Assembly (NCBI GenBank): GCA_963972425.1
Contig: CAXAUF010000002.1
Location: 1-64,000 of the forward strand
DNA length: 64,000 nt
Direction: 5' to 3'
Origin: Algorimicrobium sp002414705
GTDB lineage: Bacteria > Bacteroidota > Bacteroidia > Flavobacteriales > Flavobacteriaceae
The notes beneath the pieces are model-generated. The model did not search any database. It worked only from the letters and a program-made list of their open reading frames with translations, and was not told where the DNA came from. This document shows, one piece after another, positions 45,440 to 54,160 of this stretch. How positions within the stretch are numbered: position 1 is the first letter of the stretch; the number at the start of each line of letters is the position of its first letter. The position numbers and the translations under genes were made by a program.

Positions 45440-46780
45440 TTAATAATTTACAGTATTGAGTATAGTTTCAAGTTCTGATTTTTTAGTAATAACATTAAAC
45501 ATGGATTGTAAATATTCCTGTTGTGCAGTATAAAGTTGTGTTTGTGCTTGTCGTAAATCGAAACTAGACGCTATTCCTTCAAAGAATTTTGTTTGGTTTT
45601 TTTGTTCTATACGTTCGGCTAAATTTAAGTTTTGCTGTTTGTTTTCATATTCTTCAATAGCAAATTGGTAGTCGCTTTTAGCTGCCGATATTTGAAATTT
45701 TAACTGTTGTTCAGTTTCTGTTAATTCTTCTTTAGCAATATCTAAATCTATTCGAGCACGTTGTGTGGCAGCACTTCGCATACCAGAACTAAATATTGGA
45801 ATAGACATGTTTACACCAAAAAGTGAAGATCCATACCATGCCTGATTATTAGTTGTAAAGGCAAAAGTTTCGCCAAATCCGCTATAACCACCATTTATAA
45901 AAGCGCTTAATCTTGGCAAAAAGGTGCTTTTTTCTAACTTTAAAAGTAACTCTTTTGATACTTCTTGGTTTTTTGCAATTTGGTAATCAATACTGTTTTC
46001 AATATTTTCATCGGCTTGTAATAAGTCAAGCGAAATGTTTTGAAGCGTTAACACTTCTAGACTATCTGTTAAAGTAGTTGGTTCATTTAAATCAATTCCT
46101 AAAGTAATATTGAATAATTGATAAGCAATATTTTTGGTGCGCTCCACATTATTTAAGTAGTTTTCTAAACCGGTTAAAGTTATTTGTAACTGCTCAACAC
46201 TTTCTTCTTCAGTTAAGCCATTTTCGTAAATTTTGGTGGTTTCATTTAGGTTTTTTTCAAGTACATCAATGTTTTTATTGACAATTTTCAAGTTTTCTTC
46301 CGCCAAAAGCACATTCCCATAAGCGTTTATTACGGCGTTTCTAACTTCTAAATCAGTTTTTATTTTTGCATTTTCAGAAATTTCTAAATATACTTTTGCT
46401 GATTGAAGTCCTACTATATAAGAACCATCAAATAATAACTGATTTAGAGTTGCTATAGCATTTAAATTTTGTTTTGGGCTAAATTGTACAGGAACAAATG
46501 TGCCTGGTGTTCCGCCTGCAATTTCTGCTGGTAATAAGGCTACTTGTTGTTTTATCCAATTAGTATAATCTATAGCGGCATCTATTTGAGGTAAACCAGA
46601 AGCAGTTGTTTCCCATTTTTGTTTTTCGGCTGCTTCAATATCTCTAACAGCATTTTTTGCAGATCGATTATTTATTAAGGCATAATCTATGGCTTCTTGT
46701 AGCGTAAATTGTTGTTTGTTTTCTTGTGAAAACAGACTGTATGTTGCCAAAAATGCTATTAATACTAGCTTATTTTTCAT
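45440..46780 (-). CDS. TolC-like outer-membrane efflux channel
   Basis: 446 residues with a signal peptide (to about 20, LFSQENKQ) and two OEP repeats. Typical phrases are LQEAIDYALINNRSAKNAVRDIEAAEKQKWETTASGLPQID, YGSSLFGVNMSIPIFSSGMRSA and QRARIDLDIAKEELTETEQQL. As a trimer it forms the outer-membrane duct of the pump. It overlaps the TetR stop by 4 bp and lies 22 bp before the adaptor gene. Confidence 0.92.
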   Translation of the reverse strand: MKNKLVLIAFLATYSLFSQENKQQFTLQEAIDYALINNRSAKNAVRDIEAAEKQKWETTASGLPQIDAAIDYTNWIKQQVALLPAEIAGGTPGTFVPVQFSPKQNLNAIATLNQLLFDGSYIVGLQSAKVYLEISENAKIKTDLEVRNAVINAYGNVLLAEENLKIVNKNIDVLEKNLNETTKIYENGLTEEESVEQLQITLTGLENYLNNVERTKNIAYQLFNITLGIDLNEPTTLTDSLEVLTLQNISLDLLQADENIENSIDYQIAKNQEVSKELLLKLEKSTFLPRLSAFINGGYSGFGETFAFTTNNQAWYGSSLFGVNMSIPIFSSGMRSAATQRARIDLDIAKEELTETEQQLKFQISAAKSDYQFAIEEYENKQQNLNLAERIEQKNQTKFFEGIASSFDLRQAQTQLYTAQQEYLQSMFNVITKKSELETILNTVNY

Positions 46781-47391
46781 TCGTTAATTAATTGATTTGT
46801 TTTTAATAATTTGATTAATACATCTAAACCTTTAGGTGTGCATATGCCTCTTAAGTGGTATTCTAAATAATTTTCCATGAGCATGTTCATAGAAAAATTG
46901 TTAAGTGGAAATAAATCTTGATCCTTTAATGATACCATGTTATTGAAATAAATTCTAGAAATAAAATCAATATTAATATCCGCTCGGAACAGATTGTTTT
47001 TAACGCCTTTTTCAAGATTATCTTTAACACAGTCCTGCATCACGTCAAACTGCTTTGTTTTTAAGGTGGCAGCTATTTTAGGATAATATTTTTGAAGCTG
47101 ATACTGTGGTGATGATTTCTCATCTTTCAAGTGTTGCATAACAAAACTCTTGATATCGTATAATTCTTCAATAGGGTTTTTGTCTAAAGCACAAATGCAA
47201 TCAATACCATGCGAAATTATTTCGAATAGATGCATGGTTGTAGCCTCAACAAGCTTGGTTTTATTATCAAAATGCTGATAAATGGTTTTCTTTGAAACAC
47301 CAATTTCATTAGCAATATCGTCCATAGTTACGCTCTTAAACCCATAGGTTATGAACATGTCTGCTGCGCTTTTTAAAATTTTTTCTTTCAT
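46777..47391 (-). CDS. TetR-family transcriptional regulator
   Basis: 204 residues with start at ATG 47391; the longer frame would begin at a TTG inside the promoter. The N-terminal HTH (MKEKILKSAADMFITYGFKSVTMDDIANEIGVSKKTIYQHFDNKTKLV) is a canonical TetR domain. The C-terminal helical part binds an unknown ligand. As first gene of the efflux operon it most likely represses it; a palindrome directly upstream fits as its operator. Confidence 0.93.
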   Translation of the reverse strand: MKEKILKSAADMFITYGFKSVTMDDIANEIGVSKKTIYQHFDNKTKLVEATTMHLFEIISHGIDCICALDKNPIEELYDIKSFVMQHLKDEKSSPQYQLQKYYPKIAATLKTKQFDVMQDCVKDNLEKGVKNNLFRADINIDFISRIYFNNMVSLKDQDLFPLNNFSMNMLMENYLEYHLRGICTPKGLDVLIKLLKTNQLINE

Positions 47392-47400
47392 AATGTGGTG

Positions 47401-47441
47401 CAAATGTACCAAAGGAAACTTTAAAAACCTAAAAAGTTTCC
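47401..47441 (-). promoter_or_regulatory. TetR operator and efflux-operon promoter
   Basis: Perfect inverted repeat GGAAACTTT (47414-47422) / AAAGTTTCC (47433-47441) with a 10-bp spacer lies beside the minus-strand -7 element TACATTTG (47408-47401), 9 bp before the TetR ATG. A dimeric repressor there would block the promoter. Confidence 0.65.
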
Positions 47442-47502
47442 AAAGTATTAACCTTTTGTTAATATTGGCAAAATGTTGTTGTAATAATTAAATGAATTGC
47501 CT

Positions 47503-47510
47503 TATTTTTG
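47503..47510 (+). promoter_or_regulatory. Leaderless-type -7 element of polyprenyl synthetase gene
   Basis: TATTTTTG ends 4 bp before ATG 47515. A TTG lies 21 bp upstream of it (47479 region), giving a complete -33/-7 promoter. It rules out the upstream TTG codon at 47497 as a start. Confidence 0.6.
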
Positions 47511-47514
47511 CCTG

Positions 47515-48489
47515 ATGCAAAACATACCTTTTTATCAGCAAGCCTTTGTAGATTATTTGAATGAATTCGTTCAAGTAAAAGAGCCAAAATCATTATATAA
47601 TCCTATTAATTATATATTACAATTAGGCGGAAAACGCTTACGTCCTGTTTTAACCTTAATGACAGCTGAAATTTTTGATGCTCACTATGAAAAAGCATTA
47701 AATGCAGCTTTAAGTATTGAGGTTTTTCATAATTTTTCATTGGTGCATGATGATATTATGGATGATGCGCCTTTACGAAGAGGTCAGGAAACCGTTCATG
47801 AAAAATGGGATGTAAATACTGGAATTTTATCTGGTGATGCTATGCTAATTATGGCATATCAATTGTTTGAAAACTATGAACCGCAAACTTTTCAAGCATT
47901 AGCAAAATTATTTAGTAAAACCGCTTTGCAGGTTTGTGAAGGTCAGCAATATGATGTAGATTTTGAAACGCGTGATGATGTGTCTATTGCCGAATATTTA
48001 AAAATGATTGAATATAAAACAGCTGTTTTAGTAGGGGCAGCTATGGAAATGGGTGCTATTGTTGCCGGTGCTTCTGAAACAGATAAAGCAAACATATACG
48101 AATTTGGAAAAAATTTAGGAATTGCCTTTCAGTTGCAAGATGATTATTTAGATGCGTTTGGTAATCCTGAAACTTTTGGCAAACAAGTTGGAGGCGATAT
48201 TATTGAAAACAAAAAAACCTATTTGTATTTAAAGGCCTTGGAGTTTTCTACTGAAGAAGACAAACAACAATTATTAAATTTGTACAGTTTGAAACCGTCA
48301 GATCAAACCAATAAAATTCAGACCATAAAAGATATTTTCGAAACATCTGGTTCTAGCTTAGCAACTAAACAAGTTATTGAAGAATACACCAACAAAGCAT
48401 TTCAAATATTAAATAAATTACAAGTTTCTGAAGATAAAAAAACGGTATTAAAAACCTTTGGTCAGCAACTTATGAACCGAAATGTGTAA
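47515..48489 (+). CDS. Polyprenyl (all-trans) diphosphate synthase
   Basis: 324 residues. The two Asp-rich motifs that bind magnesium-diphosphate are LVHDDIMDDAPLRRG and LQDDYLDAFG, with GGKRLRPVL for the homoallylic substrate. It extends isoprenoid chains, probably to the octaprenyl or solanesyl length used in menaquinone; product length cannot be read. It shares one base with the next gene. Upstream metabolism includes Dxs at 30-32 kb. Confidence 0.92.
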   Translation: MQNIPFYQQAFVDYLNEFVQVKEPKSLYNPINYILQLGGKRLRPVLTLMTAEIFDAHYEKALNAALSIEVFHNFSLVHDDIMDDAPLRRGQETVHEKWDVNTGILSGDAMLIMAYQLFENYEPQTFQALAKLFSKTALQVCEGQQYDVDFETRDDVSIAEYLKMIEYKTAVLVGAAMEMGAIVAGASETDKANIYEFGKNLGIAFQLQDDYLDAFGNPETFGKQVGGDIIENKKTYLYLKALEFSTEEDKQQLLNLYSLKPSDQTNKIQTIKDIFETSGSSLATKQVIEEYTNKAFQILNKLQVSEDKKTVLKTFGQQLMNRNV

Positions 48490-48839
48490 TGCAATTACCA
48501 AATACCTTTACCGATTTAATTCAGGAGGCTAATCAGCTAGATTTATATCAAAAATTGATTGAGCAACTGAATAAGGATTTAGCTTTGGCAAACGTAGACA
48601 TGGAATTTGATTTGGAGATACTGCCAACTAGTTTAAAATTTATGCTTCATGAACTGGTATATAAATTAATCCAAGAAAAATTTATGGAGTATTTAAACCT
48701 ACTTTATATTATTGATGTTTCCGAAAAAAAAGTTAGAGAACTGGATGGTTCAGATACCGTTCTTATGGCAGAACATGTGGCTTTTTTAATATTACAACGC
48801 GAGTGGCAAAAAGTTTGGTTTAAGAATATGTATTCTTAG
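48489..48839 (+). CDS. Conserved hypothetical protein, 116 aa
   Basis: A soluble, helix-rich protein (LPNTFTDLIQEANQLDLYQKLIEQLNKDLALANVDMEFDLEILPTSL, ending QREWQKVWFKNMYS) without signal peptide or membrane helix. I do not recognise its family by name, although I expect it to be widespread in flavobacteria. It starts on the last base of the polyprenyl synthase stop codon, so the two are coupled. Convergent with the next gene, overlapping it by 4 bp. Confidence 0.7.
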   Translation: MQLPNTFTDLIQEANQLDLYQKLIEQLNKDLALANVDMEFDLEILPTSLKFMLHELVYKLIQEKFMEYLNLLYIIDVSEKKVRELDGSDTVLMAEHVAFLILQREWQKVWFKNMYS

Positions 48840-49378
48840 AAATAAAATCTAAAAAACGGCATCCAAGAGCTTCCATAAATACTTTTATCTCTATCATATA
48901 GTACATCATACCTTATTCCGATAGCTGTTGAAACACGTCCCGAATTAATAGTATATCCAGCACCCAAAAATAAAGCAGGATACCAATAATTCTCGTCAGT
49001 AATAAGTAATCGGTTTTCCCACTGTCTGTTTACGTTTAATTGTTCAAATTCAGCTGACAATTGCACTTGCGGTATGGGATTGAATAATCCCAGAACACTT
49101 CCGCCTAAAATAGTAGATTTATAAAAATCTTTTCTTGTAGAATACGTTCCATTTAATGAAATACCCATTGCAAACTGCCGATTAAACTGATAAATAGCAC
49201 TTGGCGCTAATGTTCCACTAAAATAATCGCCTGAAAACCCCAAACCAATACCACCACCAAAACGTACATGACTCCAAAAATCATTTGTGTTGTTTTGAGC
49301 AGAAATACTTGTAAGTATTAGGCAGCAAAAGCCAAATAATAGACAGTTTATTTTTGTGAATTTGGAATCCAGTTTCAT
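48836..49378 (-). CDS. Outer-membrane beta-barrel protein (not a decarboxylase)
   Basis: 180 residues with a signal peptide (to about residue 28, SAQNN) and alternating strands of an eight-stranded OmpA-like barrel: VRFGGGIGLGFSGDYFSGTLAPSAIYQFNRQFAMGISLNG, and a C-terminal SWMPFFRFYF. Homologues adjacent to the 2-oxoglutarate dehydrogenase gene are often labelled alpha-ketoglutarate decarboxylase, but nothing here supports an enzyme. Divergent from the E1 gene. Confidence 0.75.
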   Translation of the reverse strand: MKLDSKFTKINCLLFGFCCLILTSISAQNNTNDFWSHVRFGGGIGLGFSGDYFSGTLAPSAIYQFNRQFAMGISLNGTYSTRKDFYKSTILGGSVLGLFNPIPQVQLSAEFEQLNVNRQWENRLLITDENYWYPALFLGAGYTINSGRVSTAIGIRYDVLYDRDKSIYGSSWMPFFRFYF

Positions 49379-49445
49379 TTTTAAAATTTTAGTTAATTAG
49401 ATGTTATAAAAATAAGAAAACCATATCTAATTTTAGTAAAAGTTG

Positions 49446-49453
49446 TACTTTTG
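49446..49453 (+). promoter_or_regulatory. -7 element of the sucAB operon
   Basis: TACTTTTG matches TAnnTTTG and would give a leader of about 35 nt before ATG 49492. No clear TTG at -33. Confidence 0.45.
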
Positions 49454-49491
49454 TGTAAATTTAGTCTGAACGATTCAGTTTTAATTCATTT

Positions 49492-52251
49492 ATGGATAAA
49501 TATTCTTTTTTAAACGCCGCACATACAGCATACTTTGCTGATTTATACGATCAATATTTACAAAACCCAGATTCTGTTGAGCCAAGTTGGAGAGCCTTTT
49601 TTCAAGGTTACGACTTTGGTAGTGAAAGTTATGGCTTAACCGAAACCTCTGAAACAGGTGATTCTTGCGAGCAAGTTTCCGAAAGTGTTACCAAAGAGTT
49701 TCAAGTGGTGCAACTTATAGATAGTTACCGAACCAGAGGACATTTGTTTACCAAAACAAATCCAGTTCGCGCCAGAAGAACATATGAGCCAACACTTGCT
49801 CTTGAAAATTTTGGTTTGTCGCAAGCTGATTTGGACACTCCTTTTAGTGCAGGAAATATATTAGGTCTAGGTACACAGTCGTTACGGAATATTATTACCC
49901 ATTTAGAGAAAATATATTGCCATTCTATAGGTGTGGAATATATGTATATCAGAAAACCTGAAGAAATTAAATGGATTCAGGAAAAATTAAATATCAATGA
50001 TAATCAGCCTAACTTTTCTACAGACGAGAAAAAACATATTCTTAAAAAATTAAACGAAGCCGTTTCTTTTGAAACATTCTTACATACAAAATATGTAGGT
50101 CAAAAACGTTTTTCTTTAGAAGGTGGAGAGTCTTTAATTCCAGCTTTGGATGCTTTGATAGAAAAAGCATCTGAATATGATGTTAAGGAATTTGTTATGG
50201 GTATGGCACATCGTGGCCGTTTAAGTACGCTAACAAATATTTTTGGAAAATCTGCTAAAGATATCTTTAGTGAATTTGATGGTAAAGATTATGAACAAGA
50301 AGTTTTTGATGGTGATGTTAAATACCATTTAGGATGGACCAGTGATCGTGTTACAGATAATGGCAAAAAAATAAATCTAAACATTGCACCTAACCCATCA
50401 CATTTAGAAACGGTAGGAGCAGTAGTAGAAGGTATTGTTAGAGCCAAACAAGATGATAAATATCCTGAAAATCCATCACAAGTATTGCCAATAGTTGTTC
50501 ATGGTGATGCTGCCATTGCTGGACAAGGTATTGTTTACGAAATTGTACAAATGGCGCAATTAGATGGTTATAAAACAAATGGAACCATTCATATAGTTGT
50601 TAATAACCAAATAGGATTTACTACAAACTATCTAGATGCACGTTCTAGCACATATTGTACAGATGTTGCCAAAGTAACACTGTCGCCAGTATTGCATGTA
50701 AATGCAGATGATGCAGAAGCCGTAGTCCATGCTATGTTATTTGCCTTACATTTTAGAATGAAATTTAAGCGTGATGTCTTTATTGATTTATTAGGTTACA
50801 GAAAATATGGTCATAATGAAGGTGATGAACCGCGTTTTACACAACCAAAACTGTATAAAGCAATTTCAAAACATCAAAACCCAAGAGATATTTATGCTGC
50901 CAAGTTAATTTCTGAAGGTATAATTGATGAGGCTTATGTTCAAAAACTTGAAGAAGATTATAAAAATAAGCTTGAAGAAAATTTAGAAGATTCTAGAAAA
51001 GAAGATAAAACTGAAATTACACCATTTATGCAAAATGAATGGGAAAATTATATTTCGGTAGATGAGGATAAAATGATGAAAACCGTAGATACTACTTGTA
51101 GTGTAGCGGATTTAGAAAAAGTAACGAAAGTTATTTCAAACCTTCCAAATGATAAAAAATTCATTCGTAAAATAGAACGTTTAATCCAGTCTAGACAAAC
51201 CATGTTTGATGAAAACAAACTGGATTGGGCAATGGGAGAGCATTTAGCTTACGGAACCTTATTATTAGACGGAAATGATGTTAGAATATCAGGTCAGGAT
51301 GTAGAGCGTGGCACGTTTTCACACAGACATGCTGTTGTAAAAGTAGAAGATAGCGAAGAAGAAATTATTCTTCATAATCAATTGAGTGATAATCAAGGGA
51401 AATTCTTTATCTATAATTCATTATTATCAGAATATGGTGTTGTAGGTTTTGATTATGGGTATGCTATGGCAAGCCCAAAAACCTTAACAATCTGGGAAGC
51501 CCAGTTTGGAGATTTCAGTAATGGTGCGCAAATTATGTTGGATCAATATATATCTGCAGCCGAAGATAAATGGAAATTGCAAAACGGATTAGTCATGCTT
51601 TTACCACATGGTTATGAAGGTCAAGGTGCGGAGCATTCCTCTGCACGAATGGAACGTTATTTACAATTATGCGCTAAAGACAATATGTTTGTTGCAGACT
51701 GTACTACACCTGCAAACATGTTTCATATTTTACGCAGACAAGTAAAAGCAAAATACCGTAAACCATTAATTGTGTTTACACCAAAAAGTTTATTACGAAA
51801 TCCAAAAGTGGTTTCAACTGTCAATGAATTTGCAAATGGGAGTTTCCAAGAATTAATAGACGATACCGAAATTAAAACAGCGGATGTAAAAACACTTGTT
51901 TTTGTAACCGGTAAATTCTATTATGATTTATTGGAGCAACGCGAAAATTTAAATCGTCAAGATGTAGCTTTGGTAAGAATAGAACAATTATTCCCATTAC
52001 CAGCAGACGCCATGAGAGCTGTATTAAATAAATATAAAAATGCTAAAGATATTGTTTGGGCTCAAGAAGAACCTAGAAATATGGGAGCATACAGCCATAT
52101 GCTAATGCATTTTGAAGAAGCAAAAACATTCAGAGCAGCAACACGAAGACCTTATGGAGCTCCAGCAGCTGGTAGTTCAGTACGATCTAAAAAGCGTCAT
52201 CAAGAAGTAATAGACTTTGTGTTTGACAAAACAAAAAACAATCAACATTAA
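49492..52251 (+). CDS. sucA: 2-oxoglutarate dehydrogenase E1 component
   Basis: 919 residues, full length. The N-terminal FLNAAHTAYFADLYDQYLQNPDSVEPSWRAFFQGYD is the typical E1o interaction segment. Thiamine-diphosphate and catalytic motifs follow: EFVMGMAHRGRLSTLTN, GDAAIAGQGIVYE, RKYGHNEGDEPRFTQP and the C-terminal half with SSARMERYLQL. It decarboxylates 2-oxoglutarate in the TCA cycle and passes the succinyl group to E2 encoded 30 bp downstream. The lipoamide dehydrogenase gene is not in the window. Confidence 0.95.
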   Translation: MDKYSFLNAAHTAYFADLYDQYLQNPDSVEPSWRAFFQGYDFGSESYGLTETSETGDSCEQVSESVTKEFQVVQLIDSYRTRGHLFTKTNPVRARRTYEPTLALENFGLSQADLDTPFSAGNILGLGTQSLRNIITHLEKIYCHSIGVEYMYIRKPEEIKWIQEKLNINDNQPNFSTDEKKHILKKLNEAVSFETFLHTKYVGQKRFSLEGGESLIPALDALIEKASEYDVKEFVMGMAHRGRLSTLTNIFGKSAKDIFSEFDGKDYEQEVFDGDVKYHLGWTSDRVTDNGKKINLNIAPNPSHLETVGAVVEGIVRAKQDDKYPENPSQVLPIVVHGDAAIAGQGIVYEIVQMAQLDGYKTNGTIHIVVNNQIGFTTNYLDARSSTYCTDVAKVTLSPVLHVNADDAEAVVHAMLFALHFRMKFKRDVFIDLLGYRKYGHNEGDEPRFTQPKLYKAISKHQNPRDIYAAKLISEGIIDEAYVQKLEEDYKNKLEENLEDSRKEDKTEITPFMQNEWENYISVDEDKMMKTVDTTCSVADLEKVTKVISNLPNDKKFIRKIERLIQSRQTMFDENKLDWAMGEHLAYGTLLLDGNDVRISGQDVERGTFSHRHAVVKVEDSEEEIILHNQLSDNQGKFFIYNSLLSEYGVVGFDYGYAMASPKTLTIWEAQFGDFSNGAQIMLDQYISAAEDKWKLQNGLVMLLPHGYEGQGAEHSSARMERYLQLCAKDNMFVADCTTPANMFHILRRQVKAKYRKPLIVFTPKSLLRNPKVVSTVNEFANGSFQELIDDTEIKTADVKTLVFVTGKFYYDLLEQRENLNRQDVALVRIEQLFPLPADAMRAVLNKYKNAKDIVWAQEEPRNMGAYSHMLMHFEEAKTFRAATRRPYGAPAAGSSVRSKKRHQEVIDFVFDKTKNNQH

Positions 52252-52281
52252 CAACATATTAAAAACTAAAACAGTATCACG

Positions 52282-53514
52282 ATGATTTTAGAAATGAAAG
52301 TTCCTTCGCCAGGAGAATCTATTACAGAAGTAGAAATTGCAACATGGTTAGTTGCTGATGGTGATTACGTAGAAAAAGACCAAGCCATTGCAGAAGTAGA
52401 TAGTGACAAAGCAACTTTAGAGCTGCCTGCCGAAGCTAGTGGAACTATAACGCTTAAAGCTGAAGAAGGTGACGCTGTAGAAGTTGGAGCCGTTGTTTGC
52501 TTAATTGATACCTCTGCTGAAAAGCCAGGAGGCGGTTCAGGAAGTTCTGAAAAGATAGAAGAACCTAAAAAAGAAGCTCCAGCAGCAGTAAAAACTGAAG
52601 CGCCAAAAGCTGTAGTTCAGGCAGAAACTAAAACGTATGCAACAGGAACAGCAAGTCCTGCTGCTAAAAAGATTTTAGCTGAAAAAGATATGGATGCCTC
52701 GCAAATTTCTGGAACTGGAAAAGACGGTCGCATTACAAAAGATGATGCTATAAATGCAGTACCATCTATGGGAACACCAACAGGTGGAAATCGTTCAAGT
52801 ACTAATACTAAAATGTCTATGTTAAGACGTAAAGTAGCAGAACGGTTAGTGGAAGCTAAAAACACAACGGCTATGCTTACTACGTTTAACGAAGTGGACA
52901 TGTCGCCAATTTTTGCGTTACGAAATGAATATAAAGAAACCTTTAAAACCAAACATGGTGTTGGTTTAGGATTCATGTCATTCTTTACATTAGCGGTAGT
53001 TAGAGCCTTAAAAATGTATCCAGCAGTTAATTCCATGATAGATGGAAAAGAAATGAAGAGTTTCGATTTTGTGGATGTATCAATCGCAGTTTCTGGACCA
53101 AAAGGTTTAATGGTGCCTGTAATTAGGAATGCTGAAAACTTAACCTTTAGAGGTGTTGAAAACGAAGTAAAACGTCTGGCAATTCGTGCACGTGATGGCG
53201 TAATTACAGTTGATGAAATGACTGGAGGTACTTTTACTATTACTAATGGTGGTGTGTTTGGAAGTATGCTTTCTACGCCAATTATTAATCCACCTCAAAG
53301 TGGAATTTTAGGCATGCACAATATTGTTGAAAGACCAGTTGCTATCGATGGAAAGGTTGAAATTCGTCCAATTATGTACGTAGCTTTATCTTACGACCAT
53401 AGAATTATTGACGGTAAAGAATCTGTAGGTTTCTTGGTAGCTGTAAAAGAAGCATTAGAAAATCCAACTGAATTATTAATGAATAATGATATTAAAAAGG
53501 CTTTAGAGTTATAA
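52282..53514 (+). CDS. sucB: 2-oxoglutarate dehydrogenase E2, dihydrolipoyl succinyltransferase
   Basis: 410 residues. A lipoyl domain (about 1-80; lipoyl-Lys in EVDSDKATLEL), an Ala/Pro/Glu/Lys-rich linker, a peripheral subunit-binding domain (SPAAKKILAEKDMDASQISGTGKDGRITKDD, about 122-155) and the catalytic domain from about 180 with YDHRIIDGKESVGFL holding the catalytic His and Asp. Operon with sucA (30-bp gap); ends in a strong terminator. Confidence 0.95.
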   Translation: MILEMKVPSPGESITEVEIATWLVADGDYVEKDQAIAEVDSDKATLELPAEASGTITLKAEEGDAVEVGAVVCLIDTSAEKPGGGSGSSEKIEEPKKEAPAAVKTEAPKAVVQAETKTYATGTASPAAKKILAEKDMDASQISGTGKDGRITKDDAINAVPSMGTPTGGNRSSTNTKMSMLRRKVAERLVEAKNTTAMLTTFNEVDMSPIFALRNEYKETFKTKHGVGLGFMSFFTLAVVRALKMYPAVNSMIDGKEMKSFDFVDVSIAVSGPKGLMVPVIRNAENLTFRGVENEVKRLAIRARDGVITVDEMTGGTFTITNGGVFGSMLSTPIINPPQSGILGMHNIVERPVAIDGKVEIRPIMYVALSYDHRIIDGKESVGFLVAVKEALENPTELLMNNDIKKALEL

Positions 53515-53536
53515 TATTTCATAAAGTTATTACAAC

Positions 53537-53573
53537 AAAAAAGCGCTATTTCTTTAAGAAATAGCGCTTTTTT
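53537..53573. terminator. sucAB terminator
   Basis: AAGCGCTATTTCTT and AAGAAATAGCGCTT form a long stem with flanking A- and T-runs; also able to stop the minus-strand small membrane peptide transcript that converges from the right. Confidence 0.85.
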
Positions 53574-53596
53574 CTTAAAAAAAATAACTAACTAAA

Positions 53597-53728
53597 TTAA
53601 AAAAAGGTTACAAGAACATTTAACGTTATAACAATGACGACTAATACGATAATTCCAAAAACGAGAAATTTATTTGTGTTCGATTCCTGCATGATCTCTA
53701 GGTTGTTTGGTAGATTTGACGATTCCAT
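53597..53728 (-). CDS. 43-aa single-helix membrane peptide controlled by the palindrome array
   Basis: A minus-strand ATG (53728-53726) opens MESSNLPNNLEIMQESNTNK followed by one long hydrophobic helix (FLVFGIIVLVVIVITLNVLV) and TFF, then TAA at 53599-53597. The basic residue before the helix predicts N-terminus inside. The leader of about 60 nt begins after TACCTTTA (53800-53793), which lies 23 bp after palindrome P1, so it appears to be the coding target of the same regulator that drives the three RNAs. No family recognised. It converges on the sucB terminator. Confidence 0.65.
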   Translation of the reverse strand: MESSNLPNNLEIMQESNTNKFLVFGIIVLVVIVITLNVLVTFF

Positions 53729-53792
53729 TTTATATGTTTTAAAGTAGGATAGTTTTAAAAAATAAATTCTACAACTGTAATTAATAGCATGA

Positions 53793-53839
53793 TAAAGGTA
53801 GGGCTAACAGTTCATATAAAAAATACGTAGAACTACGTA
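53793..53839 (-). promoter_or_regulatory. Regulated promoter U1 (palindrome P1)
   Basis: TACGTAGAACTACGTA at 53824-53839 is a perfect 7-2-7 inverted repeat. On the minus strand 23 bp separate it from TACCTTTA (53800-53793), a -7 element. It precedes the 43-aa peptide gene. Confidence 0.65.
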
Positions 53840-53868
53840 ATTTTTGGTTTGCGGAAAATACGTTTCAG

Positions 53869-53934
53869 AAAAAAAGCTTTTAATCTTAAGATTAAAAGCC
53901 TTCTTATAAATTCCCTCAATAACTAACTAATAGC
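53869..53934 (-). ncRNA. Predicted small RNA C
   Basis: Promoter U2 predicts a start near 53934. The RNA begins GCUAUUAGUUAGUUAUUGAG and ends in a hairpin made from a perfect 24-bp palindrome (53876-53899) followed by seven U's (53875-53869). About 66 nt; no ORF of note. Its 5' part is almost identical to RNA B. Confidence 0.55.
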
Positions 53935-53938
53935 ACTG

Positions 53939-53985
53939 TAAAGATATAGGACATAAACCAAATAAAAAATACGTAGAACTACGTA
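53939..53985 (-). promoter_or_regulatory. Regulated promoter U2 (palindrome P2)
   Basis: Palindrome TACGTAGAACTACGTA at 53970-53985, then 23 bp, then TATCTTTA (53946-53939) on the minus strand. A half-site AAATACGTTT recurs about 18 bp on the other side of the palindrome. Confidence 0.65.
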
Positions 53986-54013
53986 ATTTTTGGTTTGCGC
54001 GAAATACGTTTAT

Positions 54014-54084
54014 AAAAGAAAAGGGCTTCTAATCTTAAGATTAAAAGCCCTTTATTAAATACCCTCAAATAACTAACTAATAGC
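54014..54084 (-). ncRNA. Predicted small RNA B
   Basis: Starts near 54084 with GCUAUUAGUUAGUUAUUUGA and GGG, then an A/U-rich stretch and a terminator hairpin at 54050-54023 with GGGCUU/AAGCCC ends. One pair is G-U on the minus strand but would be an A-C mismatch on the plus strand, which supports minus-strand transcription. U-rich end at 54022-54014. Confidence 0.6.
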
Positions 54085-54088
54085 AGTG

Positions 54089-54135
54089 TAAAGATATACA
54101 ATATAAACCATGTACAAAATACGTAGTTCTACGTA
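54089..54135 (-). promoter_or_regulatory. Regulated promoter U3 (palindrome P3)
   Basis: Palindrome TACGTAGTTCTACGTA at 54120-54135, 23 bp, then TATCTTTA (54096-54089) on the minus strand. Confidence 0.65.
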
Positions 54136-54160
54136 TTTTTGCCTTTTTTTAAAATAAAGT

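Noticed and set aside
47461..47489. Additional PHO-box-like site (AATATTG, AATGTTG, AATAATT at 11-bp steps)
   Set aside because: The adjacent genes have no phosphate link and the heptamers are degenerate; probably chance in AT-rich DNA, and useful as a caution for the motif elsewhere.
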